NCBI GenBank assembly: GCA_003118195.1
Contig: BEXV01000876.1
Span: 134,180 to 146,920 of the forward strand
Reading direction: 5' to 3'
Source: Hemicentrotus pulcherrimus
Lineage: Eukaryota; Echinodermata; Echinoidea; Camarodonta; Strongylocentrotidae
Length of the DNA stretch: 12,741 nt
In this document: positions 1 through 8,574 of the stretch, piece by piece
Layout of the letters: each line of letters starts with the position of its first letter
Numbering within the stretch: the stretch's first letter is position 1
Translations under genes and position numbers: made by a program
Notes under the pieces: model-generated
Told to the model about the DNA's origin: nothing
What the model saw: the letters and a program-made list of their open reading frames with translations, nothing else
Databases searched by the model: none

Positions 1-112
1 GGGGGGGGGCTTATATTTTTGTTTCCCTTTTCTTTTTTTCACTAAGATGTAAGCATAATCTGTAATTTCTATTACATAACAATAACTGTGACTCGTTACC
101 ATATTACTATTC

Positions 113-379
113 TCAATGCCCTTTCTTACATCTCATCATCGGTTGCTTAGAATGTGGCTGCCATTGCCAAACATTATGATTAAAAGCGTGCTTTAACCTT
201 GTCTGTAATTCACTTCTTATAATCAGTAAGATTAATAAGTTTAGCCTCTCTGTTATATTGTCCCTGAGGCACTCATTAAGCAATAATCCAATGTAGTGGA
301 ACAACTCCGGTTCCAGCTTAGAGGGGGCACTAGTATCGGGAAGGATTGGGGGCATATTTAGTAGAAAGATGAATTGCAA
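113..379 (-). other. Short open frame, possible remnant of a BESS-type motif
   Basis: On the minus strand this frame is open for 88 codons, with a first true ATG near 355 (MPPILPD and on). Part of the product, ELFHYIGLLLNECLRDN and the following Leu-rich stretch to about ...LIIRSEL, resembles in spacing the BESS motif of MADF/Adf-1-like proteins (ELF...LLL...LR...R...I..LL). There are no convincing splice sites or neighbours. It could be a chance frame or the last exon of a decayed gene or transposon-derived regulator. No function is claimed. Confidence 0.15.
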
Positions 380-448
380 GCTAACGAGCCATCTAGTATA
401 GGGAGGTGATGTTGTTGTTCTTCCTTTTACTTTTTCTCTTTTCCGTCT

Positions 449-451
<3 letters not shown>

Positions 452-482
<31 letters not shown>
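452..482. repeat. (CT)n microsatellite
   Basis: About 31 bases of uninterrupted CT dinucleotides on the plus strand, embedded in a wider pyrimidine-rich stretch (about 405-525). Confidence 0.95.
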
Positions 483-486
<4 letters not shown>

Positions 487-587
487 ACCTATCTAGCTCT
501 CTTTCTCTCGTATTCTTTCTTTTTGGCCATTCGGTTAGTATCCCTCGCCCCCTGTATCTACGCTAATTAATGCATGTGATACCGATA

Positions 588-610
588 TAATCATAGTGTT
601 ACTATGATTA
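588..610. repeat. Small perfect inverted repeat
   Basis: TAATCATAGT, a 3-base GTT loop, and ACTATGATTA form a perfect 10-bp stem. It is short and isolated. It may be a chance hairpin or part of a small element. No terminator-like T run follows on the plus strand. Confidence 0.6.
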
Positions 611-784
611 GTAACGCCCTAGTGCTCAGTTGACTGCGCAGAAGAAATTGCCAATTAATTTGTTGTTAGAGCTCATTGAATGTTTCGATCTAAAAGCCTA
701 CTACTTTACTACAAATCATGGTTATTTACAGTATATAATTATGTTTAATAATAACGATATGTAAACGTTTTCGTATAGCACATA

Positions 785-1010
785 CTACAGCCCGACACAC
801 ATTTTCCAACCCGACACTAATGTCCTTTCGCAAGACGTTAATCTACATTTGCCACTCTCCAACCAGGTGCTAAATGAGTACCCGGTATAGGATGCGAACG
901 TTAATGTAGTATGCTCAGCATTGTGAGCGTCTGTAAAATGGCGCCTGGCTAAAATACTTCCCCAGGGGGTGGAAAATGTGCACATTATTGTGTGCGGGCA
1001 AGCTTAAATC
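785..1010 (-). mobile_element. SINE-like interspersed repeat, degenerate
   Basis: On the minus strand, a stretch near 895-805 contains GGGTACTCATTTAGCACC, TGGAGAGTGGCAAATGTAG, ATTAACGTCTTGCGAAAGGA and CATTAGTGTCGGGTTGG. This resembles a widespread tRNA-SINE-type repeat of marine invertebrates that usually continues into a GGGATTCGAACC box. That box is not recognisable here, so the copy is degenerate or truncated. The short minus-strand open frame across it is not a gene. The call rests on remembered consensus patterns, not a search. Confidence 0.45.
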
Positions 1011-2479
1011 TGATGACCGGGGAAATTAAGCGGTACATAAACGCGAAATATTGTTATTATAAGCAAGATTGCATGTTTGTATGCGATTAACAAAGCAAAA
1101 TACAGAAAGAGTTGAAATGGTGCACTGGGTTCATAATCGTGAGATTTTACAAAGTGCTAAGTGAATATGTTTTCAAATCATTTCTGTACTTTTCGAATGT
1201 TTCTATATTTCTAAGGCATTCCGGCAAGTTATTCCATAAAACTTCCCATACAATACGCTTTCCCCAACAGCTTATTTCTCACTCGGTCTGCGTTTTGTCT
1301 TCATCGATATCACTTTCAGCAAAAATGAGGGCCTATAACAGCATTCGTCTATCATTTGTACTCATTGGCACCATTCCTCTTTTTTAATGTTTCCATTCTC
1401 TGCCAGGTTTGAATATTTGTATGTTTGTTCGTATTTTTGTTTGATTGGTCGATTTTGCCTCATCTTCATTGAGTATGTTGAGTCGAAAAATTAAGAATGA
1501 AATAAAAAACGGTTGTAGATGGATTTCTTTTTTCATTGTTTTTTTTCTCTCTAACGGATACAAGTAAGATTGGCAATAAAACAGTCTTTGTTCATAGCAT
1601 ATCCTTACACACATGCAAACTTTGCAGTGCCATTCAAGATCTGGACAACTAAGGGAATATACAGCGGGAATGAATAAAGTGAAGCCTAAAATCTGGCTTC
1701 TTCCTCATCTAATCTAGATTTCGTCATTCATACAGAAGCGATCGATATATCGCGTTTCGGTAGCAAATATGTGCGCGCCTATCCGCATGCGATACGGGCA
1801 CTGTTAGCATGTCGGCGCCTAATTTGTCAATTTACCCACCAAAATCGACAGGATATCTCAGCGGTATTGATTATATGCTCACCTGTTGAACGAGGCACAC
1901 ATCGCATGGGTTCGTCATGAACGGACAAAACAATGAATTTAAAAAAAAAAAAGGTCTTCATTATTATTTGGTTCTTCTATTTCTTAGCGATAAAATGTAG
2001 GGCGTGGTGAAAGGTCGTCTGGGGGGCATTCAGGGTTATAGCTGTATCAAACCAGAAGCGATCTGTGGTCAATTTGATGAGGGCGGACCACCAAATATAT
2101 ATATTTTTTTAAATGGCACCCTTTGATAATTTTGAAGAAAAAAAATGTGATGACATTGTGAATAGTAGATTTGATTAGGCCTATCTTTACAAAAGAAGAG
2201 AAGAGCAACGTTGGTTTCCTTCCATCTCTCTTTCTCCTTTTCTCTCTTCAATTAACCCCATCAGTCATCAAACCTCGTCAATAAGACGGATTTTCTTCCG
2301 CGTGTCAAAAATTCGAGGCGTACAGTGGTATTTACGATTATCCATGTTTGTTTATTTGACGAATATGTAAATAAAATTGATTATATCGAGTAAAACTGCT
2401 TATTTTGTGTCGCTCTTCCTGAAAATATTTGATAAAGGCAGTGGCAGAAAACATACCCCGTTGCAACACCAGCATTTAC
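1011..2479. other. Unassigned non-coding region
   Basis: I see no convincing gene. It is mostly AT-rich, with a CpG-richer island-like patch near 1735-1930 (CGATCGATATATCGCG, GCGCGCC and similar words), a short poly-A run near 1940-1952, and a few chance open frames under 95 codons with unremarkable translations. No promoter element could be supported. Confidence 0.5.
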
Positions 2480-2932
2480 CTCATCCCTGCATGTCCCATC
2501 CTTCTCACATTCTCTCGCCCATCTATTCCTTTTGTATCTCTGACTCTTTTATTTCCAGTTCTCTCTCTCTCTCTCTCTCTATCTATATATCTCTCCCACT
2601 CTGTCTCTCTAACGTTCGCTCTTATCTTCTACTCTTTCTCTCCCTCTCTGTCTCTCTCTAATACACAAACACATTCTCCCCTTTCCATCTCTCTCTCTCT
2701 CTTACTCATAAGTATATTCAATATCTACAGTAGATCTTAACATCCGTTTTCATTTCTCTCACCAATTAATTCTTCTCTTTCTCTTCCTCCAGAACACTAC
2801 CGGTACATGCATCTCTTCTGTCTTTTCTTTCACTCCTCTCTGTCTCCCCATGCCCCCTTCTTCTTTTTTCCCACCCTTCCCTTTCCCCCTCTCCCTCCTC
2901 ACCCCTCTCGCCTCTCTCTCTCCCCCCTCCTG

Positions 2933-2976
<44 letters not shown>

Positions 2977-2990
2977 ACCAAACGCTAAGT
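2480..2990. repeat. Pyrimidine-rich microsatellite field, (CT)n
   Basis: A roughly 500-bp stretch in which the plus strand is dominated by C and T. Pure CT runs lie at about 2561-2581, 2689-2702 and 2936-2972, with imperfect CT, CTGT and CCCT units between. The short open frames in both strands here translate to Ser/Leu or Arg/Glu repeats and are artefacts of the repeat. Confidence 0.9.
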
Positions 2991-3635
2991 GCAGAAAAAT
3001 GGCTAAAAGTCTTACATAGTGAAAGTGTACCCACAAACGGAATGACAGGTCCACACATATTCCTTTGGAAGTCCAATGTACTTGCGTTTATTTAATTATT
3101 TATTCTCTGTCATATCCAACACAGAAAGGGTCTAGATTCATATATGTGGAACATGAGCAAATTAATATTTGTTTTTCAGCATTCACTGCCAATCCAACTG
3201 TGGAAATAATGTCATTTTAAGAATGGAATAGAGGAGATAAAAATCAAGATTGCAATCATTTCCACTAAAGAGCTTTGCATCACAGCAGTTACTTGCTCTA
3301 TGATACCAAATAACATGTACAAAAATCACATCGCTAGAATAACTAATAATATACAGCATAAATCTCACTTTGATACAGTGTATTATTTCATTTTAAAAAC
3401 CCTTGCAAATACCTTCAAATCTTCTAATCACATAATGACAAATAATATTCTCTTTCGCTATAGATGCACATTGTATTTGTTGCTAATTGCTACATTCTGA
3501 ACAATTCAAATATATTTTTCAAACATGCGATGTCCCATTACCATGCTTTCTGTGTATGTTCTAAATTCATCAAATAATTTTAATTCAAAATATGTCTCCA
3601 CTAAACTTTACAATCAACAGTACACCACCACCTCC
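2991..3635. other. Unassigned AT-rich region
   Basis: AT-rich sequence with AATAAA-type words on both strands (for example minus-strand AATAAA near 3088-3106). If the host gene has a very long 3' UTR, these could be polyadenylation signals, but nothing else links them to it. Confidence 0.45.
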
Positions 3636-3865
3636 ACATTTATTCATGGCTGTACATTAAAACTGAACAAAACAGAGGTGGTAAGTTTGTAGAAGAAGTA
3701 TGAAACATAAAAACAAAATAAAAATAGTTGCGGTAGAATAAATGACCTCAACATTTATCCATGGCTGTACATTAAAACTGAACAAAACAGAGGTGGTAAG
3801 TTTGTAGAAGAAGTATGAAACATAAAAACAAAATAAAAATAGTTGTGGTAGAATAGATGACATTA
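3636..3865. repeat. Tandem duplication, two 115-bp units
   Basis: The segment 3636-3750 is repeated at 3751-3865 with only a few substitutions (for example TATTC versus TATCC near the start, GCGG versus GTGG and AATAAATGA versus AATAGATGA near the end) and no net length change. The unit includes ATGGCTGTACATTAAAAC and ends in an A-rich stretch. The minus-strand open frame across it is hydrophobic and just repeats with the DNA, so it is not called a gene. The close identity implies a fairly recent duplication. Confidence 0.93.
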
Positions 3866-4099
3866 GTTTTAATAGCACTGTGGGTCAAACATGGTACATT
3901 ATATTAAAACTGCTGAGGGTAGATATGTATTGTGTCATAAATATCCAGGTATGTGTTTATTTATCTACAAAGTGATAGTCTGAGAAAACAATATAAAATG
4001 TTAACAAATGGATGGCTAGATCAGCTTGATAATGTTTGTATGAAATAAACAAAAATCATCTGTTTGTTACTTGTGTGGGACATCTCTGAGGTTCGCATC

Positions 4100-4262
4100 C
4101 TCAAGGCATGTTCAGACGCAACATAGTTCATTCGTGGTAAATCGTTTTAATGAATGGCAACTGCTGCATGCAACAAAGGTCCTGCGCCTATTCTGCGCTT
4201 TAAATCCATCATAAGAACACCGCCACCGTTTTGCCGCCTCATATCTGAACGAGGCCTTAGAG
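4100..4262. mobile_element. Putative small MITE with terminal inverted repeats
   Basis: The left end reads CTCAAGGCATGTTCAGA (4100-4116). The reverse complement of the right end (4262-4245) reads CTCTAAGGCCTCGTTCAGA. These are imperfect terminal inverted repeats of about 17-20 bp around a GC-richer core of some 125 bp without an ORF. AAGGC...GTTCAGA ends resemble those of small non-autonomous DNA transposons. No clear target-site duplication was found, so the superfamily is not assigned. It sits 90 bp from the large palindrome. Confidence 0.45.
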
Positions 4263-4351
4263 TCAGTGGTGGTTCTATACATGTTATGCGGTATGCGGAA
4301 ATCTTATTACATGCAGATTAGTGACTGCACGTAGGACCTTTCCTGCGTCCA

Positions 4352-4755
4352 TATAGAGTACAGAAGCTGTGACGTCATAAAATTCTATTTTTAGAATTTC
4401 TCAATTGTTTCTTCATATCCTGAAAGAACATCAAAAATTATGTCCAAATGTCGAAAACCAATTAAATATGTTAAGTATTGGCTGAGATATGACCATCTGA
4501 ATAAATATACTCCCCATAGGAACTCGGTGTTGTATGCTCTGCCTCCTAATGGTTAGGAGCCAGAGCATATAACACTGAGTTCCCATAGGACATATATTCA
4601 TTCGGATGGTCATATCTCAGCCAATACTTAACATATTCAATTGGTTTTCAACATTTGGACATTATTTTTGATGCTCTTTCGGAATATGAAGAAAAAATTG
4701 AGAAATTCTAAAAAAAAAGAAGATTTTTGATGACGTCACACTTCACCACACTATA
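4352..4755. mobile_element. Near-perfect long palindrome, MITE/foldback-like element
   Basis: The arms 4352-4549 and 4553-4755 are reverse complements with scattered mismatches and small gaps, around a 3-base centre (TGG). Each end carries TATAG outermost, then a TGTGACGTCAT-type block. Internal shared blocks include GGCTGAGATATGACCATC and ATCAAAAAT. The outer TA followed by TAG...CTA would fit a TA target duplication as in Tc1/mariner-type MITEs, but this is inference. There is no transposase ORF, so it would be non-autonomous. The RNA from either strand would fold into a hairpin of about 200 bp. Confidence 0.8.
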
Positions 4756-6518
4756 CCGGTACTGTTTTCATCCCTACTTGCCATTAATTAAGTACACACA
4801 CACAAAAATGCCATGGTTGCCCTCGGCATGCCTGTTAGTGATCAAGGCTTCAAGTACCAGCACTTGAAGAAGTAATTGAATAAGACTTGTTTTTTCACTA
4901 CCAAACAATCCCTTGATTTTGCAAAAGTACATTGGTTGTAATATTCACGTGTGTGAGGGATAGGCAATACATGTACAGTACAATCGAATGAGAAATATTG
5001 AAGATTCATACCTTGTGAAGACTAAATAGTCATTGTATTGTAATGTAAAACAAATAAAAAAGGAAGGTTAAGTAAAAGCCATAATTTAAAACAATTGATC
5101 CTGTGACAAGCACATTGTTGTGCAAGAAAAGGAAAGTGGCAACAACGTGTTCAATGTTATCTGTGACTCAATGAAGAAACAAAACTGAGGACAATACAAC
5201 AACAAAAATCTAAATAAAAAATTACTTATAACCACCCATTGATTTGCATCACCGCTTTATATTTATACCGCTCTTTAAAAAATTAAAAAAGCCCATCAAA
5301 TGCACCGTTTCTTATCATAGTTCACATCCAAACACCAGGGGAGGATCAGAAGGATTCAACTCCACACACAACTTAAACGATTTTACAAGTTTCTGCTTTT
5401 AAGCAGACTACATCACATCTTCTAGTTATCTATACTCACTGCAAAGATTCAAATCTCTTTGAAACACATATCTTCTCCTCATGGTTAATGAATATTTTGT
5501 TGGCTGCCTACGAGAACGCTGTATGAGCTATGTTGTCAATGGCAGTCACGGCCAGTAAAAGATAAACAGAATATGAAAACTTACTGAAAATAACATACAC
5601 AGAGACTACAACCCGGGTAAGCACATACAGGGTGTATGAGAATTAAAGTCAGTGTAACCAAATTTTGCATTTGCCCTCGTCAAGCGCCTATGAACTATTT
5701 CATTCAACTGTTAAGTATAAATGTATCTTGATAGCTAGAATTCAAATTGCATACATTAGTTGTTGTTAGGTTGGATAAACATTATAGCTTGCCTTACCAA
5801 ACAACATCTACTATATCATGCAATTTGCATTCTGACTATAGAAATGCAATTATTTGTAAACGGGTGAATGAAATAATTTGTATCGAGGCACTTAAGTTTA
5901 AATTTGGTTATATTACCCAAAATGGCCTATTGTATGGCCAGTCTCCATCTTTACTATGCTCATTACTCAGCCATTATTAACTATTATATCAAATTCATTC
6001 ATCAAATGTTCATTGGTAGGGACAAGTATATGAATTTAATGTAAATGAATCTAATTTCTGCTCAGTTTGTGACTTTACTTTTAGTCATTCCTAAAGACTC
6101 CAGGCCATATTAAGTTGGCTTTTGAGGAGCACTACTCGTGAAAACAAGACATAAGGTATATTTAAGAAAATTGCAGATTTGATTAGAACTAACCTATCCT
6201 CATGAGATTCTAGCACACCAAAGCAAGGCAAATGAATTCCGTTGAAAAAGGAAGATATATATACATGTATGTATGTGCAGTATACAGCTTTCTTTTATCA
6301 TTTTGTTTGCAATTTCCACACCTAAATATATATGATGAGTGTATTGTGATGGTAGAAGTTTGTGAGGGATTTCTACGGAAACGTTCAATCATGTCACCAT
6401 TCAATTCCAAGAACACTTTTATCCTCAATCTTTTTAAACATAACCCGAGAAGCTATCAAGATACAGCCCTTTGTCCACTCTGCTGATTCTGAGACCTTAC
6501 CTGTTTCCTTTTAAAGTG
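4756..6518. other. Unassigned region between the palindromic element and the candidate last exon
   Basis: AT-rich with no convincing exon. A short plus-strand stretch (4813-4875) reads GCCATGGTTGCC then codes 20-odd residues ending QHLKK and TAA. It is too short and isolated to call. The remaining open frames (such as 5747-5980 plus and 6200-6486 on either strand) overlap each other and show no protein-like pattern. Confidence 0.45.
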
Positions 6519-6627
6519 TTATGATAATAACCTTCTCAGACACACTTCCTGAGCTTTTCTCGATGAAGTCCCTCCAGGTTTACCACTAGGTATTGTCATT
6601 GGGAAGGCTTTTGTTGTTCGTATGCAT
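6519..6627 (-). CDS. Candidate alternative last coding exon
   Basis: The minus strand shows an acceptor-like ACTCTGCCTGTAG before 6627. If exon D is spliced at ATGAG/GTAAAA (phase 2), the frame enters here as AG+A and reads CIRTTKAFPMTIPSGKPGG and on to TAA at 6519-6521, 35 codons before the stop. Only this frame is open; the other two close within about 15 codons. A GTAAGG donor-like site follows at 6500-6495. Composition differs from exons A-D (not Gln-rich), and a 35-codon open frame can arise by chance, so this is only a candidate. Confidence 0.25.
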
Positions 6628-6839
6628 CTACAGGCAGAGTAATTGTCCATTACATGCGAGTTGCTAATGGCATTGTAACATTTTCCCCCTTAAACAGTGC
6701 ACAAGGGATTTTGCATCCAGATGCCACATAATATGTATTCCTATGAAGCCGTGAAAAAAAGGGCTTATAACTGTCAGGTGCTTGCTTCTTTGAACTTTGT
6801 GTAAAAAGGTACTGTATCTCTGCCTGTCTGTCTGTTAGT

Positions 6840-6908
6840 CTGTATCTTCTTTTCTTTCCCTCTCTGTCTCTCTCTATCTCTCTGTCTCTCTCTCTCTCTC
6901 TATGTCTC

Positions 6909-6959
<51 letters not shown>
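6840..6959. repeat. (CT)n microsatellite with CTGT interruptions
   Basis: The plus strand begins with TCTG/TCTC mixtures and ends in a pure CT run at about 6920-6959. Minus-strand open frames rich in Arg-Glu here are artefacts. Confidence 0.95.
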
Positions 6960-6962
<3 letters not shown>

Positions 6963-7138
6963 CTGCTAATAGCCAATTGTATATGAGAAGTGCTTTCAGA
7001 GGTTTACAATTATTCAGTTTTCTTTTGTTTTGTTTTACAGTACAAGTTGGACTTCCCATCCAGGCAGTGTCTCTAAGGTGCATGCTGTGAACAAGTGCTC
7101 AAAACTCTAATGGGCTTGCTTTTTTTCCCATGAAAACG

Positions 7139-7235
7139 GTCTCTCTCCCCCATTCTACATCTCTATCTTTCCTTCTGCCTGTTTCTCTCACTCTCTCTCT
7201 CTCTCTTTCACTCACTCTACCTCCATCTCTCTCCA
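7139..7235. repeat. Imperfect (CT)n tract
   Basis: CT-rich with a purer run at about 7181-7207. It is about 180 bp after the preceding tract and probably shares an origin with it. Confidence 0.85.
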
Positions 7236-7830
7236 TGGGGCAGGCAGGAAGAGAGTTAATCATGATTTCAATAAACTATCCATTATATGTGTTACACAAG
7301 GAATTTTCATATAAGGGTAACCTTTGCTTAACACGACAGTATACTTTCATTTCACTGACCAAACTATAATGGTGATAAAGCACTATGAAAAATAAACGCC
7401 TTTCCCCTACTGATTTGTTTGGTCAGGATCTCGTAAAATATATATGACTCAACAGGATGTAAATTTCATGAAAACCTTTTTCTTTAATCTAGCTTATTGC
7501 TTATACCAACAAGACAAACAGCCGCATAGCCCAAAGATCAAGTGCCTCTTGAAATACTCTCCAGTGATTTCTTTACCTTTTGTCATATTGTTAAAAACTT
7601 ATGTCTCCTTTCCTATGATCCAGAAGCAATGGTTTTTGTTGTTATTTTTGTAAATGAAGGAGAGATTTTTGCTTGAGATCTGCCCCTTATAAGGATTTCA
7701 GTCTATTCACTAACAAGCAAGGCCATGCGAAGGAAGAATCCAACGATTCAAAGTGATTGTATTATCAGTATCCAGTCTCCATTTGATTTAAAGTAAACTA
7801 AACTATAAATCAGGCCTTAACCAGGTTCTT
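7236..7830 (-). other. Region immediately 3' of the predicted stop: 3' UTR or downstream intron
   Basis: Lies just beyond the TAA of exon D. If that stop is used, this is the proximal 3' UTR. If the overlapping GTAAAA donor is used, it is intron. I found no minus-strand AATAAA in the few hundred bases after the stop, which leaves both options open. Confidence 0.4.
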
Positions 7831-8194
7831 TTACCTCATTGTTTGGTGAGGAGGAAATCCACTGCTCGACATTACCGACTCTGCGGACTGCTCCCCCTGG
7901 CCGACACTCATGATGGGGCCACCCACGGCCGCTGTGGTGGTGAACTGCACATTGGAACGCTGCTGCTGTTGTTGATGTTGCCATCCTGGATCAGGGTGTT
8001 GCTGCAGGTGTTGCTGAGCATGCTGTGGGTGTTGTGGATGTTGCTGATGTTGCTGGGCATGTTGTGGATGTTGTTGGGCATGTTGCTGGGCATGTTGCTG
8101 GTGGTTGGGATGGTGATGGGAGGGCTGTGGGGTGTGGCTTGAGTGTGGCAGACTAGGGTTCAGACCAAGAGAACTATAATGGAATGACTGAGCA
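7831..8194 (-). CDS. Exon D, His/Gln-rich C-terminal exon
   Basis: The acceptor is strong: TTTTTTCTCTTTTCTGAGCAG, with the exon starting at 8194. One base completes the codon split from exon C (AT+T, Ile). The frame then runs AQSFHYSSLGLNPSLPHSS for 120 codons. The middle is an H/Q/P tract with repeated AQQH and HPQ units, followed by a less biased tail (VGGPIMSVGQGEQSAES and on). Translation ends at TAA, 7831-7833, after HQTMR. The same bases form a possible donor (ATGAG followed by GTAAAAG), so the exon might instead be spliced to a further exon near 6627. No AATAAA was seen on the minus strand just downstream, so the 3' end is undefined. Confidence is good that this is coding and lower that the TAA is the real end. 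Confidence 0.7.
7996..8118 (-). repeat. His/Gln/Pro-rich degenerate coding repeat
   Basis: Within exon D the protein repeats short units such as AQQH, HPQH and QQHP. At DNA level these are degenerate repeats (on the plus strand, GTTGCTGGGCAT and GTTGTGGAT units). They probably arose by replication slippage within a coding sequence. Confidence 0.85.
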
Positions 8195-8574
8195 CTGCTC
8201 AGAAAAGAGAAAAAAGACAATTACATGAATGACTAAAGCAAAATCTCAACTTTTTAAATAAAATCATGTTTCCTAAACAAATTTCAAAATATCAGAGCTG
8301 TTACAGCACTAATTTCAGCCCTTATACTCTCCTCTCATATGCCACCGACCCTTCCCAATAATTTTTTTTATTATTTTTAATTGTTCTTATCTTTTTTTAC
8401 ATAAGTTGGATTTTAAAATTAAAAAGTACACATTTATGGAAAGTATGACTGCTCTTAACCCAACAAGACATTGGTTTTTCAATGACAAATCCCATCATGA
8501 AAAGCCCAATGTATATGTACCGTTAGCTATGTCCTACACAGAACTAAAAGAGGTAAATGACAGAGCATACTTAC
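8195..8574 (-). other. Intron between exons C and D
   Basis: A 380-bp intron with donor GTAAGT (8574-8569) and a long pyrimidine tract before CAG at 8197-8195. The plus strand carries T-rich and A-rich patches around 8360-8430. Donor phase 2 and acceptor phase 2 agree, which supports the exon C/D junction and hence the coding nature of the segment beyond the TGA at 8649-8651. Confidence 0.7.

Noticed and set aside
2766..2981. Arg/Glu-rich and Ser/Leu-rich open frames in the CT-rich field
   Set aside because: They are translations of (CT)n/(GA)n microsatellites, where all frames tend to be open.
3657..3878. Minus-strand hydrophobic 73-codon frame
   Set aside because: Lies within the 115-bp tandem duplication and simply repeats with it. 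No sign of coding constraint.
4813..4875. Short plus-strand peptide ending QHLKK
   Set aside because: Too short, no splice sites or family recognised. May be part of an interspersed repeat.
6650..7083. Minus-strand open frames with long Arg-Glu repeats
   Set aside because: Microsatellite artefact with no splice context or non-repetitive conserved part.
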